Under the pieces are notes generated by a model, which was not told the DNA's origin, ran no database searches, and saw nothing but the letters and a program-made list of their open reading frames with translations. This document shows positions 1 through 6,604 of a stretch of 6,604 nt of DNA, in pieces. Within the stretch, counting starts at the first letter, position 1; every line of letters begins with the position of its first letter. Both the position numbers and the translations under genes were made by a program. The DNA comes from Chamaesiphon sp. (GTDB lineage Bacteria > Cyanobacteriota > Cyanobacteriia > Cyanobacteriales > Chamaesiphonaceae). The stretch covers positions 1-6,604 of the forward strand of contig JAJAYU010000309.1 in the NCBI GenBank assembly GCA_026786125.1, in the 5' to 3' direction.

Positions 1-44
1 CTCCCAGTCCCCCAGTCCCCTCGTCCCCATCCCCCCATCCACCC
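1..44. repeat. C-rich degenerate heptamer/octamer tandem repeat before the kinase start
   Basis: The 44 bases before the first ATG are almost entirely C-rich units of 6-8 bases: two CCCAGT-type units (3-8, 11-16), then CCCCTCGT, CCCCAT and CCCCCCAT variants. This resembles the short tandemly repeated repetitive (STRR) heptanucleotides, such as CCCCAGT, known from cyanobacterial intergenic DNA. The array is cut by the window edge, so its full length is unknown. It contains no purine-rich ribosome binding site, although it occupies the position where one should lie. The reading frame stays open through it, so a longer N-terminus cannot be excluded from this window, but the encoded residues would be a low-complexity Pro/Ser run. 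Confidence 0.7.
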
Positions 45-3000
45 ATGAAAACCCCCGATAATTCAGCCGAGGCTCAACTACAGCAAGAGTTGCGGGAGAT
101 GTTTCTCATCGATACCCAGCAACAGCTAGAAACTTACTTTGATATCATCCAACGATTGACACCAGAGTCATGGATTGGGGATATTCAGTCGATTTACCGT
201 GCTATTCACACGATCAAGGGTGGAGCGGTAACTGTTAATGCAGATAGTATGCTGCATGGGGCGATGGTTCTAGAAGATTTACTATCGGACTTGCGATATC
301 TGGAAATAGCACCACCACTAGCCGATCGCAAATTGAGCCAGATGCTATTGGAAGCGGGAGAACTACTGGCTAGTTGTCTAGAAATTTCTGGTTCTGGCGA
401 AAAATTAGGTAGCAATATCGATGATGGCGATCGACTTCAATTGACAATTCAGCGACTTCAAACCCTTCACCTGAACGTGAAGGAACAGTATTTACCAGAC
501 TGGAATGAGATGAAGCAAGTTCATCAGGAATTTGCCGAGCAGGGTTTCGAGCTGGTAGTTTTGGATCTAGAAATGGAGTTGGCAAATCTGCCAGCACAGG
601 GAGCTGTACCTGCAAATATTATCGCCACAGCTCAAGCAACGATCGCTCAATTGACTCAAATTGGAGTCGAACTGGAATTGGCATCAGGGTGGTTGCTGTT
701 GATTCAATATTGCGATCGATTAATCACCAATCCCGATAGTCAATTATGGCGATCTTCATGGTTGGCATATTTTGAGGTGCTCAAAACTTGTGTCAAGAAT
801 AGTGGCGAACTTAGTCTTGGTGAAATTGATCGATTAGATCAATTAGATCGATTAGAAACTACTGCTCAAATCGAGACGGTTATTTCAGTCAGCGCAGTTG
901 CCGTCCCAGATGATCTAGATTTACCAGATTTACTCGATGATTTTTTCTTAGATGAAGATGTTATTCCTGTCAGCCTAGCTCCAGTAGAATTGGAGGAAGC
1001 CGATCAAGATTTGACTAGTGACGATCATAGTTTACTTGTCGATCGAGCTGAACCAATTGTTGTTGAAACTAATTTAGAATTAGCAGATTTACTTGATGAT
1101 TTCTTGCTGGATCAAGATGTCGAGTTTGAGCCAGAGCTTGATTCACCGATTGATCGAGTCACGCTAATTGCCACTAAGGATAAATTAGAGGATAAATTAG
1201 ATTTACCAGATTTACTTGATGATTTCTGCTTGAATGAAGATATCGAAATTGAGTCAAGTCAAGAACTATTAGGTTTTACTAATCAAGACAATGATGATTT
1301 TGCCGAATTATCAAAACTAGATGAATTTGAATTAATTGCTTTAATTGAAAATGGTCTGGTAGAGAGGGCAACAGATCAAGCTGTTCTAGACATCGAACAA
1401 CCAATCCAACCAGCAGCCGCGCCTACTTTGATCGAAGTTAAACGGGGGATTTCGATTCCGGTACCGCTCGAACGACTAGATCGATCGGCACAACAAGTCG
1501 TAGACACACTCCTGACCGCCAGAGCCGTCCGCACCGGATCTAGTCAGCTCCAGCTCCAACTGAGCCAGTTAAACGTCCTGACTCAAGAGAGTTCCCAATT
1601 TGTGACCAAATTGCGCCAACTCCAAGATGATTATGCGCTACTTCGGAGTCTCAATGACGATCGAGACGACCGTACCAATGTCACCACAGAACGCTATCGT
1701 CAAGGCTATACCACGATCGTCAGGTTGCTGGAAAATATCCTCAGGATGTCCGAATTGGGTCAAGAAATTGAGACAGCAACTTATCAAAACCGTCACAATC
1801 TCGAAGATCTCGATCGCAGTATCATGCGACTCAAAGATGGGATCGAAACCAGTCGTCTGGTACCATTTCGGAACCTCACCCTGCGAGCCAAAGCTATCCT
1901 CCGCGATCTGACCAATCGCTATGGTAAACCAGCGGAACTGATCGTCCAGAACGAGCAAGTAGAACTAGACGCTGGCATCGTCCAGCAACTGGAACCAGCT
2001 CTCCTGCATCTGCTCCGAAATGCCTACGATCATGGTTTAGAAGCTACCCCACAACGCTTAGCAGCAGGGAAATCAGCCCTGGGCATGATCACCGTTTCGC
2101 TCCAGCGGCGGGGAAATCTCTATCGGTTGGAAGTTGAAGATGATGGTGGCGGCATCGATCCCGCTGCAATTCATCAAATTGCCAAATCCAAGGGGTTTGA
2201 GATCGATACTACCCATAGTAATAGCGAATTATTAGCCGTCCTCTGTCAACCAGGATTTAGTTCTAGCAAAAGCATCAGCGAGGTATCTGGACGGGGTGTC
2301 GGTATGGATGTCGTCGTCGCTCAAATTGCCACCATCGGCGGTAAATTGAGTCTCGAAACGCAGATCGGGCAGGGTACCAAATTTATGATCGAAGTACCTG
2401 CCCCACAATTATTAGTCCCCTGCGTCTTGTTCCAAGTTGGCGAACGTATCGTCGCCTTCCCGACGGAAGAAGTGCGGGAAACAGCCCTATTAAGTTCGAT
2501 GACGGCAAAAATGTCTACCGCTGATGAGGCAGGGCTGTGTGCCTGGACACTGACAACCGATCGCGGCGATGTTGCTGGTTTCGATTTAGCCAATTATTGG
2601 CAGCTTGCCCATCGAATTCCCTCGGACACCGCAGTGTGTATTCGGACTCGTCAAGATGGCGATAGTGCCGAAATTTGGTCGATCGCTGACGATTTATTAG
2701 GACAAGCTGAACTCCTAATTAATCCCCTGCCTAGTCCGCTAATTGCTCCGGTGGGATTACTGGGAGTCAGTCTCCAATCCGATGGGCGACTGATTTCGAT
2801 CCTCGATCCGATCGCCCTGACAAGCAAGCTCTCAACTAATACCGATCGCACTAGCGACTATAGTTTCAACACATTAGCCGTTGAGCAGATCGAGCCATCT
2901 GCACCCACGATCCTGATCGTCGATGATGCCGCCCTGATGCGCCGCCGCTTTGAAGCGAGTCTCAATACCTCTGGATTTATTACCCACACCTGCAACGATG

Positions 3001-3275
3001 GGCTAGAAGCATTGAATTGGCTCCAAACCAATCCTCTCCCTGATTTGATGATTACCGACGTAGAGATGCCCAATATGGACGGTTTCACCTTGATCGATCG
3101 AGCGCGTCAAGCCAAAATCACCATCCCGATTCTCGTCGTTTCTTCGCGACTTTCGGAAGAATGGGGCAAGGAAGCACGGCGATTGGGCGCAACCGATTAT
3201 CTCAACAAGGGTTTCTCCACCCCTGAACTGATCGCAAAAGTTAATCTACTGCTGGGATTAATGGTTAAGGTTTAG
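45..3275 (+). CDS. CheA-like hybrid histidine kinase (Hpt - acidic linker - dimerisation - HATPase - CheW - receiver)
   Basis: This 1076-residue cytoplasmic protein is a chemotaxis-type histidine kinase fused to its own receiver, as in the CheA/PilL-like kinases of cyanobacterial phototaxis and type IV pilus systems. An N-terminal Hpt domain (about 10-120) has the phospho-acceptor motif HTIKGG with His55. A helical region (about 150-260) and a very acidic, Leu/Asp-rich linker (about 285-455) follow; the linker carries three copies of a DLLDDF motif. The dimerisation helices start at about 470 (PLERLDR). The HATPase shows an N box HLLRNAYDHG (655-664), G1 DDGGGID (699-705), G2 GRGVGMD (749-755) and GQGTKF (775-780). 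A CheW-like domain covers about 788-925 and ends in DGRLISILD. The receiver (955-1076) has acidic pair D960/D961, phospho-acceptor D1005 in TDVEMPN, S1033/S1034 and K1055. All key residues are present, so both phosphotransfer ends look active. No recognisable P2 domain is seen. The ATG at 45 is the first start in frame; no Shine-Dalgarno precedes it. Its usual MCP, CheW and CheY partners are not in the window, so a precise pathway cannot be named. Confidence 0.95.
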   Translation: MKTPDNSAEAQLQQELREMFLIDTQQQLETYFDIIQRLTPESWIGDIQSIYRAIHTIKGGAVTVNADSMLHGAMVLEDLLSDLRYLEIAPPLADRKLSQMLLEAGELLASCLEISGSGEKLGSNIDDGDRLQLTIQRLQTLHLNVKEQYLPDWNEMKQVHQEFAEQGFELVVLDLEMELANLPAQGAVPANIIATAQATIAQLTQIGVELELASGWLLLIQYCDRLITNPDSQLWRSSWLAYFEVLKTCVKNSGELSLGEIDRLDQLDRLETTAQIETVISVSAVAVPDDLDLPDLLDDFFLDEDVIPVSLAPVELEEADQDLTSDDHSLLVDRAEPIVVETNLELADLLDDFLLDQDVEFEPELDSPIDRVTLIATKDKLEDKLDLPDLLDDFCLNEDIEIESSQELLGFTNQDNDDFAELSKLDEFELIALIENGLVERATDQAVLDIEQPIQPAAAPTLIEVKRGISIPVPLERLDRSAQQVVDTLLTARAVRTGSSQLQLQLSQLNVLTQESSQFVTKLRQLQDDYALLRSLNDDRDDRTNVTTERYRQGYTTIVRLLENILRMSELGQEIETATYQNRHNLEDLDRSIMRLKDGIETSRLVPFRNLTLRAKAILRDLTNRYGKPAELIVQNEQVELDAGIVQQLEPALLHLLRNAYDHGLEATPQRLAAGKSALGMITVSLQRRGNLYRLEVEDDGGGIDPAAIHQIAKSKGFEIDTTHSNSELLAVLCQPGFSSSKSISEVSGRGVGMDVVVAQIATIGGKLSLETQIGQGTKFMIEVPAPQLLVPCVLFQVGERIVAFPTEEVRETALLSSMTAKMSTADEAGLCAWTLTTDRGDVAGFDLANYWQLAHRIPSDTAVCIRTRQDGDSAEIWSIADDLLGQAELLINPLPSPLIAPVGLLGVSLQSDGRLISILDPIALTSKLSTNTDRTSDYSFNTLAVEQIEPSAPTILIVDDAALMRRRFEASLNTSGFITHTCNDGLEALNWLQTNPLPDLMITDVEMPNMDGFTLIDRARQAKITIPILVVSSRLSEEWGKEARRLGATDYLNKGFSTPELIAKVNLLLGLMVKV
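828..854 (+). repeat. Three 9-bp tandem units inside the kinase gene
   Basis: GATCGATTA, GATCAATTA and GATCGATTA stand head to tail and differ at one position. They encode Asp-Arg-Leu, Asp-Gln-Leu, Asp-Arg-Leu (residues 262-270), just where the folded N-terminal part gives way to the acidic linker. The unit length is a multiple of three, so copy-number change would keep the frame. Confidence 0.75.
915..1244 (+). repeat. Three dispersed copies of a 16-residue acidic DLLDDF motif in the kinase linker
   Basis: Copies lie at residues 291-306, 344-359 and 385-400 (bases 915-962, 1074-1121 and 1197-1244). The consensus is L-[DE]-L-[PA]-D-L-L-D-D-F-x-L-[DN]-[EQ]-D-[VI]. Copies 1 and 3 are also very close in DNA, sharing the run GATTTACCAGATTTACT before a single C/T difference. 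Between copies the sequence is unrelated and acidic. A fainter relative may lie at about 418-440 (DDFAELSKLDEFEL). The spacing (53 and 41 residues) and unrelated spacers argue for repeated short linear motifs in a disordered tether rather than folded repeat domains. No function is known to me; partner docking is an inference. Confidence 0.85.
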
Positions 3276-3291
3276 GAGTAGATTAACTTTT
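3236..3291. terminator. 15-bp perfect inverted repeat straddling the kinase stop codon
   Basis: Bases 3236-3250 (AAAAGTTAATCTACT) are the exact reverse complement of 3277-3291 (AGTAGATTAACTTTT), separated by 26 bases that include the TAG stop at 3273-3275. The left arm is coding (Ala-Lys-Val-Asn-Leu-Leu near the C-terminus) and the right arm is non-coding. The ends are AAAA and TTTT, which would give an A-tract/U-tract on either strand, as in bidirectional terminators. The long loop, A+T-rich stem and only four T residues at the 3' end make it a weak intrinsic terminator by standard rules. A role in 3' mRNA protection is an alternative. Confidence 0.55.
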
Positions 3292-3428
3292 CAAGACAGT
3301 TGGAGAGAACAGCACTACATCAACCAATCAATTACTGAATTTTGATCGATTGAATCCCATACACCCGCGCATTTTGCCTAATTGCCTAATAGCAACTTCG
3401 CGATCTAATCAATAATTATCTAAAATAC
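3292..3428. other. Intergenic leader of the DUF3352 gene with an 8-bp tandem duplication
   Basis: No gene is seen in this stretch. TTGCCTAA is repeated exactly head to tail at 3374-3381 and 3382-3389. The last 30 bases before the start codon are A+T-rich and could hold a promoter, but I cannot pick a -35/-10 pair with confidence. TAAAAT at 3421-3426 is too close to the ATG to be the -10 of a transcript that includes it. There is no Shine-Dalgarno sequence before the ATG at 3429. Confidence 0.4.
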
Positions 3429-5066
3429 ATGAGTAAGAAAGGCATTGCGGCGGCGGCACTATTCTTAGCCTCTGCGGGAGCGGGTTTTGCAGGTTATCAA
3501 TATGTTTATGGTGGCGATCAAAATCCTGACGATCTGGCAGCAGTGATTCCCGCAGATGCTTACGCAGTAGCCTATATCTCCAATGAACCAGAAGCTTGGA
3601 TAAAACTAGAGAAATTTGGAAATCCAGCCGCCCAAAATATCATTAAGCAGCAAATCACCGAGGCACAACAAAAATTACTCGCTCAGACCAAAATGGATTT
3701 TGGTAAGGATATTCAACCGTGGTTGGGTAATACGATCATTGCCGTTTTACCGGATGCTGGTAGTAAGTCTGACAAACCTCACCTGCTAATTGCGATCGGG
3801 ATTAAAGATAAACTCAAGGCTCTAGATTTTGCGAATAAACTTAAGGCGCAGAGCAAAGAAGCTACTAAAGAATTTGACTACAAAGGGATCAAAATTACTG
3901 ATAGTGGTAAAGGCACTGGTGAAACATTTTCGGCAATCGTAGACGATCGATTAGTTATTGCACCAGAGCAGCATAGTCTAGAACTAGCGATTGATACCGC
4001 TCAAGGACAGCCATCTCTCGCTAGTAAGGCAGGTAATGATTGGTTCAAAGGGGACAAACTCGGACTTGAGCAACCGATTGTAGCTTTTTATATTCCTGAT
4101 TATGTATTAGCCGTTCAGCAGCTACTTAAGTCTGGCAAACAACCAGCTACTCTTGATGCAGTCACCCTGACTCAATTGCGAAAGATTCAATCTTTTGGTG
4201 GTGGGATTGCGATCGAAGATGCTGGAATTAGGATGAAACTAGTTGCCAACACTGATGGCACTACGCTGAATTTACCCAAAACATCTAGTAAATCGATCGG
4301 CAGTTTCCCCGCTGAAACATTTGCAGTATTTGGCGGTACTGGATTAAATCAAATTTGGACAGAAACAAACAAAATTGTGGCAGCTCAACCAGCCACTCAA
4401 CAAGTTTTCACCCAAATGCGTCAAAGCTTTACTCAATCTACCCAGATGGACTTAGACAAAGATGTATTTAGTTGGATGGGCGGTGAATATACCCTGGGGA
4501 TGATGCCAGTTAGTCAAGGGATGATGGCTCAGGCGGGCTTTGGCGGTGCCTTGACGATCGATAGTACCGATCGAGCCGTTACCGATAGTACGATGACCAA
4601 GCTGACCAATTTAGCCAAGGGTGCTGGATTAAGTATCGAGCCACGTCAAGTCGGTAGCACCAAGATCATCGATGTCACAGCCCCAATGGGACAAGGGACA
4701 ATTTTTAGTTATGGCTGGCTATCTGACAAATCCCTATCCCTGACTATTGGCGATGGATTGATGGACAAGATTGCTACCCACTCCGGCGAATCGATCGATC
4801 AAACCCCCAATTTCACGACAGCACTAGGCGCAATGCCAACCGACAAACAAAGCTACGCCTATATCGATATTGAAAAAATCTTTGGTTTATTCAATAGCAA
4901 AATGGGTACAGCGATGATGGGCAAAGGAATTCCCGCCGATGTAAATGCGCTGATTACTTCTGTCCAAGGGGTAGGGATGAGTTCGACTCAATCAGACAAA
5001 AACACCAATCAGTTTGAAGCACTACTGACTTTGAAACCAGCGACTGCTTTTCCTGTATCCAAGTAG
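3429..5066 (+). CDS. DUF3352-type exported or membrane-anchored protein, two-repeat architecture
   Basis: This 545-residue protein has the look of the cyanobacterial DUF3352 family, which has no established function. The N-terminus (KK at 3-4, then hydrophobic residues to about 21) is a signal peptide or uncleaved anchor; there is no lipobox Cys. The rest has no further membrane segment and would lie in the periplasm or thylakoid lumen. The chain is two diverged copies of one module, offset by about 251 residues: IPADAYAV (40-47) matches FPAETFAV (293-300), and KMDFGKDIQPWLG (88-100) matches QMDLDKDVFSWMG (339-351). VDDRLVIAPE (171-180) corresponds loosely to LSDKSLSLTI (431-440). No catalytic motif or cysteine is visible. 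Met is very unevenly spread, with one in residues 2-268 and 16 in 269-517, including MM pairs at 358-359, 365-366 and 496-497. The gene is flanked by possible terminators on both sides, so it is probably monocistronic. The family assignment rests on recalled similarity, not on a search. Confidence 0.85.
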   Translation: MSKKGIAAAALFLASAGAGFAGYQYVYGGDQNPDDLAAVIPADAYAVAYISNEPEAWIKLEKFGNPAAQNIIKQQITEAQQKLLAQTKMDFGKDIQPWLGNTIIAVLPDAGSKSDKPHLLIAIGIKDKLKALDFANKLKAQSKEATKEFDYKGIKITDSGKGTGETFSAIVDDRLVIAPEQHSLELAIDTAQGQPSLASKAGNDWFKGDKLGLEQPIVAFYIPDYVLAVQQLLKSGKQPATLDAVTLTQLRKIQSFGGGIAIEDAGIRMKLVANTDGTTLNLPKTSSKSIGSFPAETFAVFGGTGLNQIWTETNKIVAAQPATQQVFTQMRQSFTQSTQMDLDKDVFSWMGGEYTLGMMPVSQGMMAQAGFGGALTIDSTDRAVTDSTMTKLTNLAKGAGLSIEPRQVGSTKIIDVTAPMGQGTIFSYGWLSDKSLSLTIGDGLMDKIATHSGESIDQTPNFTTALGAMPTDKQSYAYIDIEKIFGLFNSKMGTAMMGKGIPADVNALITSVQGVGMSSTQSDKNTNQFEALLTLKPATAFPVSK

Positions 5067-5113
5067 ATATCTAGGCTAGTAATATAACCAATTGTTAACA
5101 AAGAGCAGAGGCT

Positions 5114-5159
5114 TAAATCCCCCACCGTTTAGGTGGTTTGTTTTTAAGATAGGGATTTA
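5114..5159 (+). terminator. Nested hairpin with T-tract, likely terminator of the DUF3352 gene
   Basis: The core is CCACC (5122-5126), loop GTTTA, GGTGG (5132-5136), followed directly by TTTGTTTTT (5137-5145), a good intrinsic terminator layout although the stem has only 5 bp. It is enclosed by an outer 8-bp inverted repeat, TAAATCCC (5114-5121) and GGGATTTA (5152-5159). It lies about 50 bases after the stop codon. The outer arms could form an alternative, longer structure, so this may be a small palindromic repeat element doubling as a terminator. Confidence 0.6.
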
Positions 5160-5175
5160 GACCCCACCTTAAAAC

Positions 5176-5214
5176 TCAATTATCAATTATCAATTATTAA
5201 TTATCAATTATTAA
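5176..5214. repeat. TCAATTA heptanucleotide tandem array (five units plus partial)
   Basis: Five contiguous 7-bp units, TCAATTA x3, TTAATTA, TCAATTA (5176-5210), are followed by a partial TTAA. This is a clear STRR-type array of the kind found between cyanobacterial genes, and differs in sequence from the C-rich array at the window start. It lies about 100 bp upstream of sqdB. It has no coding potential. Confidence 0.9.
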
Positions 5215-5238
5215 CCGTGATTTTAGCCGATCGCGGTT
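5213..5238. other. Small hairpin upstream of sqdB
   Basis: AACCGTGA (5213-5220) pairs with TCGCGGTT (5231-5238) over 8 bp with one G-T wobble and a 10-base loop that includes half of a CGATCG site. It has no following T-tract, so it is not terminator-like. It could be an operator or simply the end of the adjacent repeat element. No function can be assigned. Confidence 0.35.
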
Positions 5239-5264
5239 TACTATTTGTGCTCGAACCTGATACA

Positions 5265-6456
<1,192 letters not shown>

Positions 6457-6459
<3 letters not shown>

Positions 6460-6573
6460 GGAATAGGGGATAGGGGATAGAGATTAAACGCAAGCGTTCT
6501 AGTTTTTAGAACGCTTGCGCTCGTTGTCTTTTCTAATTCCTATCCCCTAATCCCTATCCCCTATTCCCTCCCC
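6457..6573. repeat. Composite palindromic element: inverted GGGGATA-type heptamer arrays flanking a hairpin
   Basis: The left arm is TAGGGAA, TAGGGGA, TAGGGGA (6457-6477) and a decayed TAGAGAT. The right arm is TATCCCC, TAATCCC, TATCCCC, TATTCCC (6541-6568) followed by TCCCC. The two arms are reverse complements: 18 bases match perfectly between 6458-6475 and 6552-6569, and the inner units match with small offsets. A separate 13-bp hairpin sits between them. The whole could fold as a long stem with a second stem-loop at its tip. The layout resembles a non-coding, MITE-like or palindromic repeat built on an STRR heptamer. It overlaps the stop codon of sqdB. Confidence 0.8.
6489..6534 (+). terminator. 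13-bp perfect hairpin, likely terminator after sqdB
   Basis: CGCAAGCGTTCTA (6489-6501) pairs perfectly with TAGAACGCTTGCG (6507-6519) around a 5-base loop GTTTT. A T-rich stretch (TTGTCTTTTCT, 6524-6534) follows after four further bases. The stem is strong and G+C-rich at its base; the T-tract is displaced and interrupted, so efficiency is uncertain. The position 29 bases after the sqdB stop fits a transcript end. It also forms the centre of the larger palindrome. Confidence 0.65.
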
Positions 6574-6604
6574 AATTGATGTAAAATAATAAGAAATAAG
6601 ATGC

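Noticed and set aside
1627..1911. 94-codon open frame on the plus strand in another frame of the kinase gene
   Set aside because: It overlaps conserved CheA sequence in the correct frame and has low-complexity, unfamiliar translation.
1638..1958. 106-codon open frame on the minus strand within the kinase gene
   Set aside because: It lies wholly inside the strongly supported dimerisation/HATPase coding region, its translation shows no recognisable family, and no start signal is evident; it is a shadow frame.
2321..2593. 90-codon minus-strand open frame
   Set aside because: It is antisense to the G2/CheW part of the kinase, with Ser/Pro-rich translation typical of an antisense shadow.
5101..5175. 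Possible end of an IS200/IS605-type element, given the hairpin next to T-rich DNA
   Set aside because: No transposase or tnpB coding remnant and no matching second end are visible in the window; a terminator explains the structure more simply.
5176..5214. Short regular repeats as a CRISPR array
   Set aside because: Units are 7 bp and contiguous, with no spacers and no cas genes nearby.
6574..6604. ATG at 6601-6603 as the start of a next gene
   Set aside because: Only one codon lies in the window, so coding cannot be judged; the preceding A+T-rich bases could be a promoter or nothing.

Overview
The window looks like cyanobacterial chromosome. The main evidence is a complete UDP-sulfoquinovose synthase (SqdB), a DUF3352-type exported protein of the kind common in cyanobacteria, and a CheA-like hybrid histidine kinase. 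A strong excess of the hexamer CGATCG and several short heptanucleotide tandem repeats between genes support this. I cannot assign a genus from the sequence alone. All three genes lie on the + strand and none has an obvious Shine-Dalgarno sequence, which is also common in cyanobacteria.

Layout: a C-rich degenerate tandem repeat (1-44) runs straight into the start codon of a 1076-residue CheA-type hybrid kinase (45-3275: Hpt, acidic linker, dimerisation, HATPase, CheW, receiver). A 15-bp perfect inverted repeat straddles its stop codon. After 153 bp comes a 545-residue secreted or membrane-anchored DUF3352-type protein (3429-5066), built of two diverged halves. The 244-bp gap after it holds a terminator-like nested hairpin, a five-unit TCAATTA repeat, a small hairpin and a weak candidate promoter. 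Next is sqdB (5311-6459). Its stop codon lies inside a heptamer repeat that forms the left arm of a large nested palindrome (6457-6569), with a 13-bp hairpin at its centre. The last 35 bases are A+T-rich and show no supportable gene.

The three genes do not form an obvious pathway. The kinase belongs to chemosensory or type IV pilus-type signalling, and its MCP, CheW and CheY partners would be expected upstream, outside the window. The DUF3352 protein has no established function. SqdB makes the headgroup precursor of the thylakoid sulfolipid SQDG. The structured gaps suggest three separate transcription units rather than one operon.

I found no convincing new multi-gene system. The features most worth a second look are the triplicated DLLDDF motif in the kinase linker, the inverted repeat over the kinase stop codon, the composite palindrome after sqdB, and the excess of CGATCG with no full GCGATCGC (HIP1) octamer.
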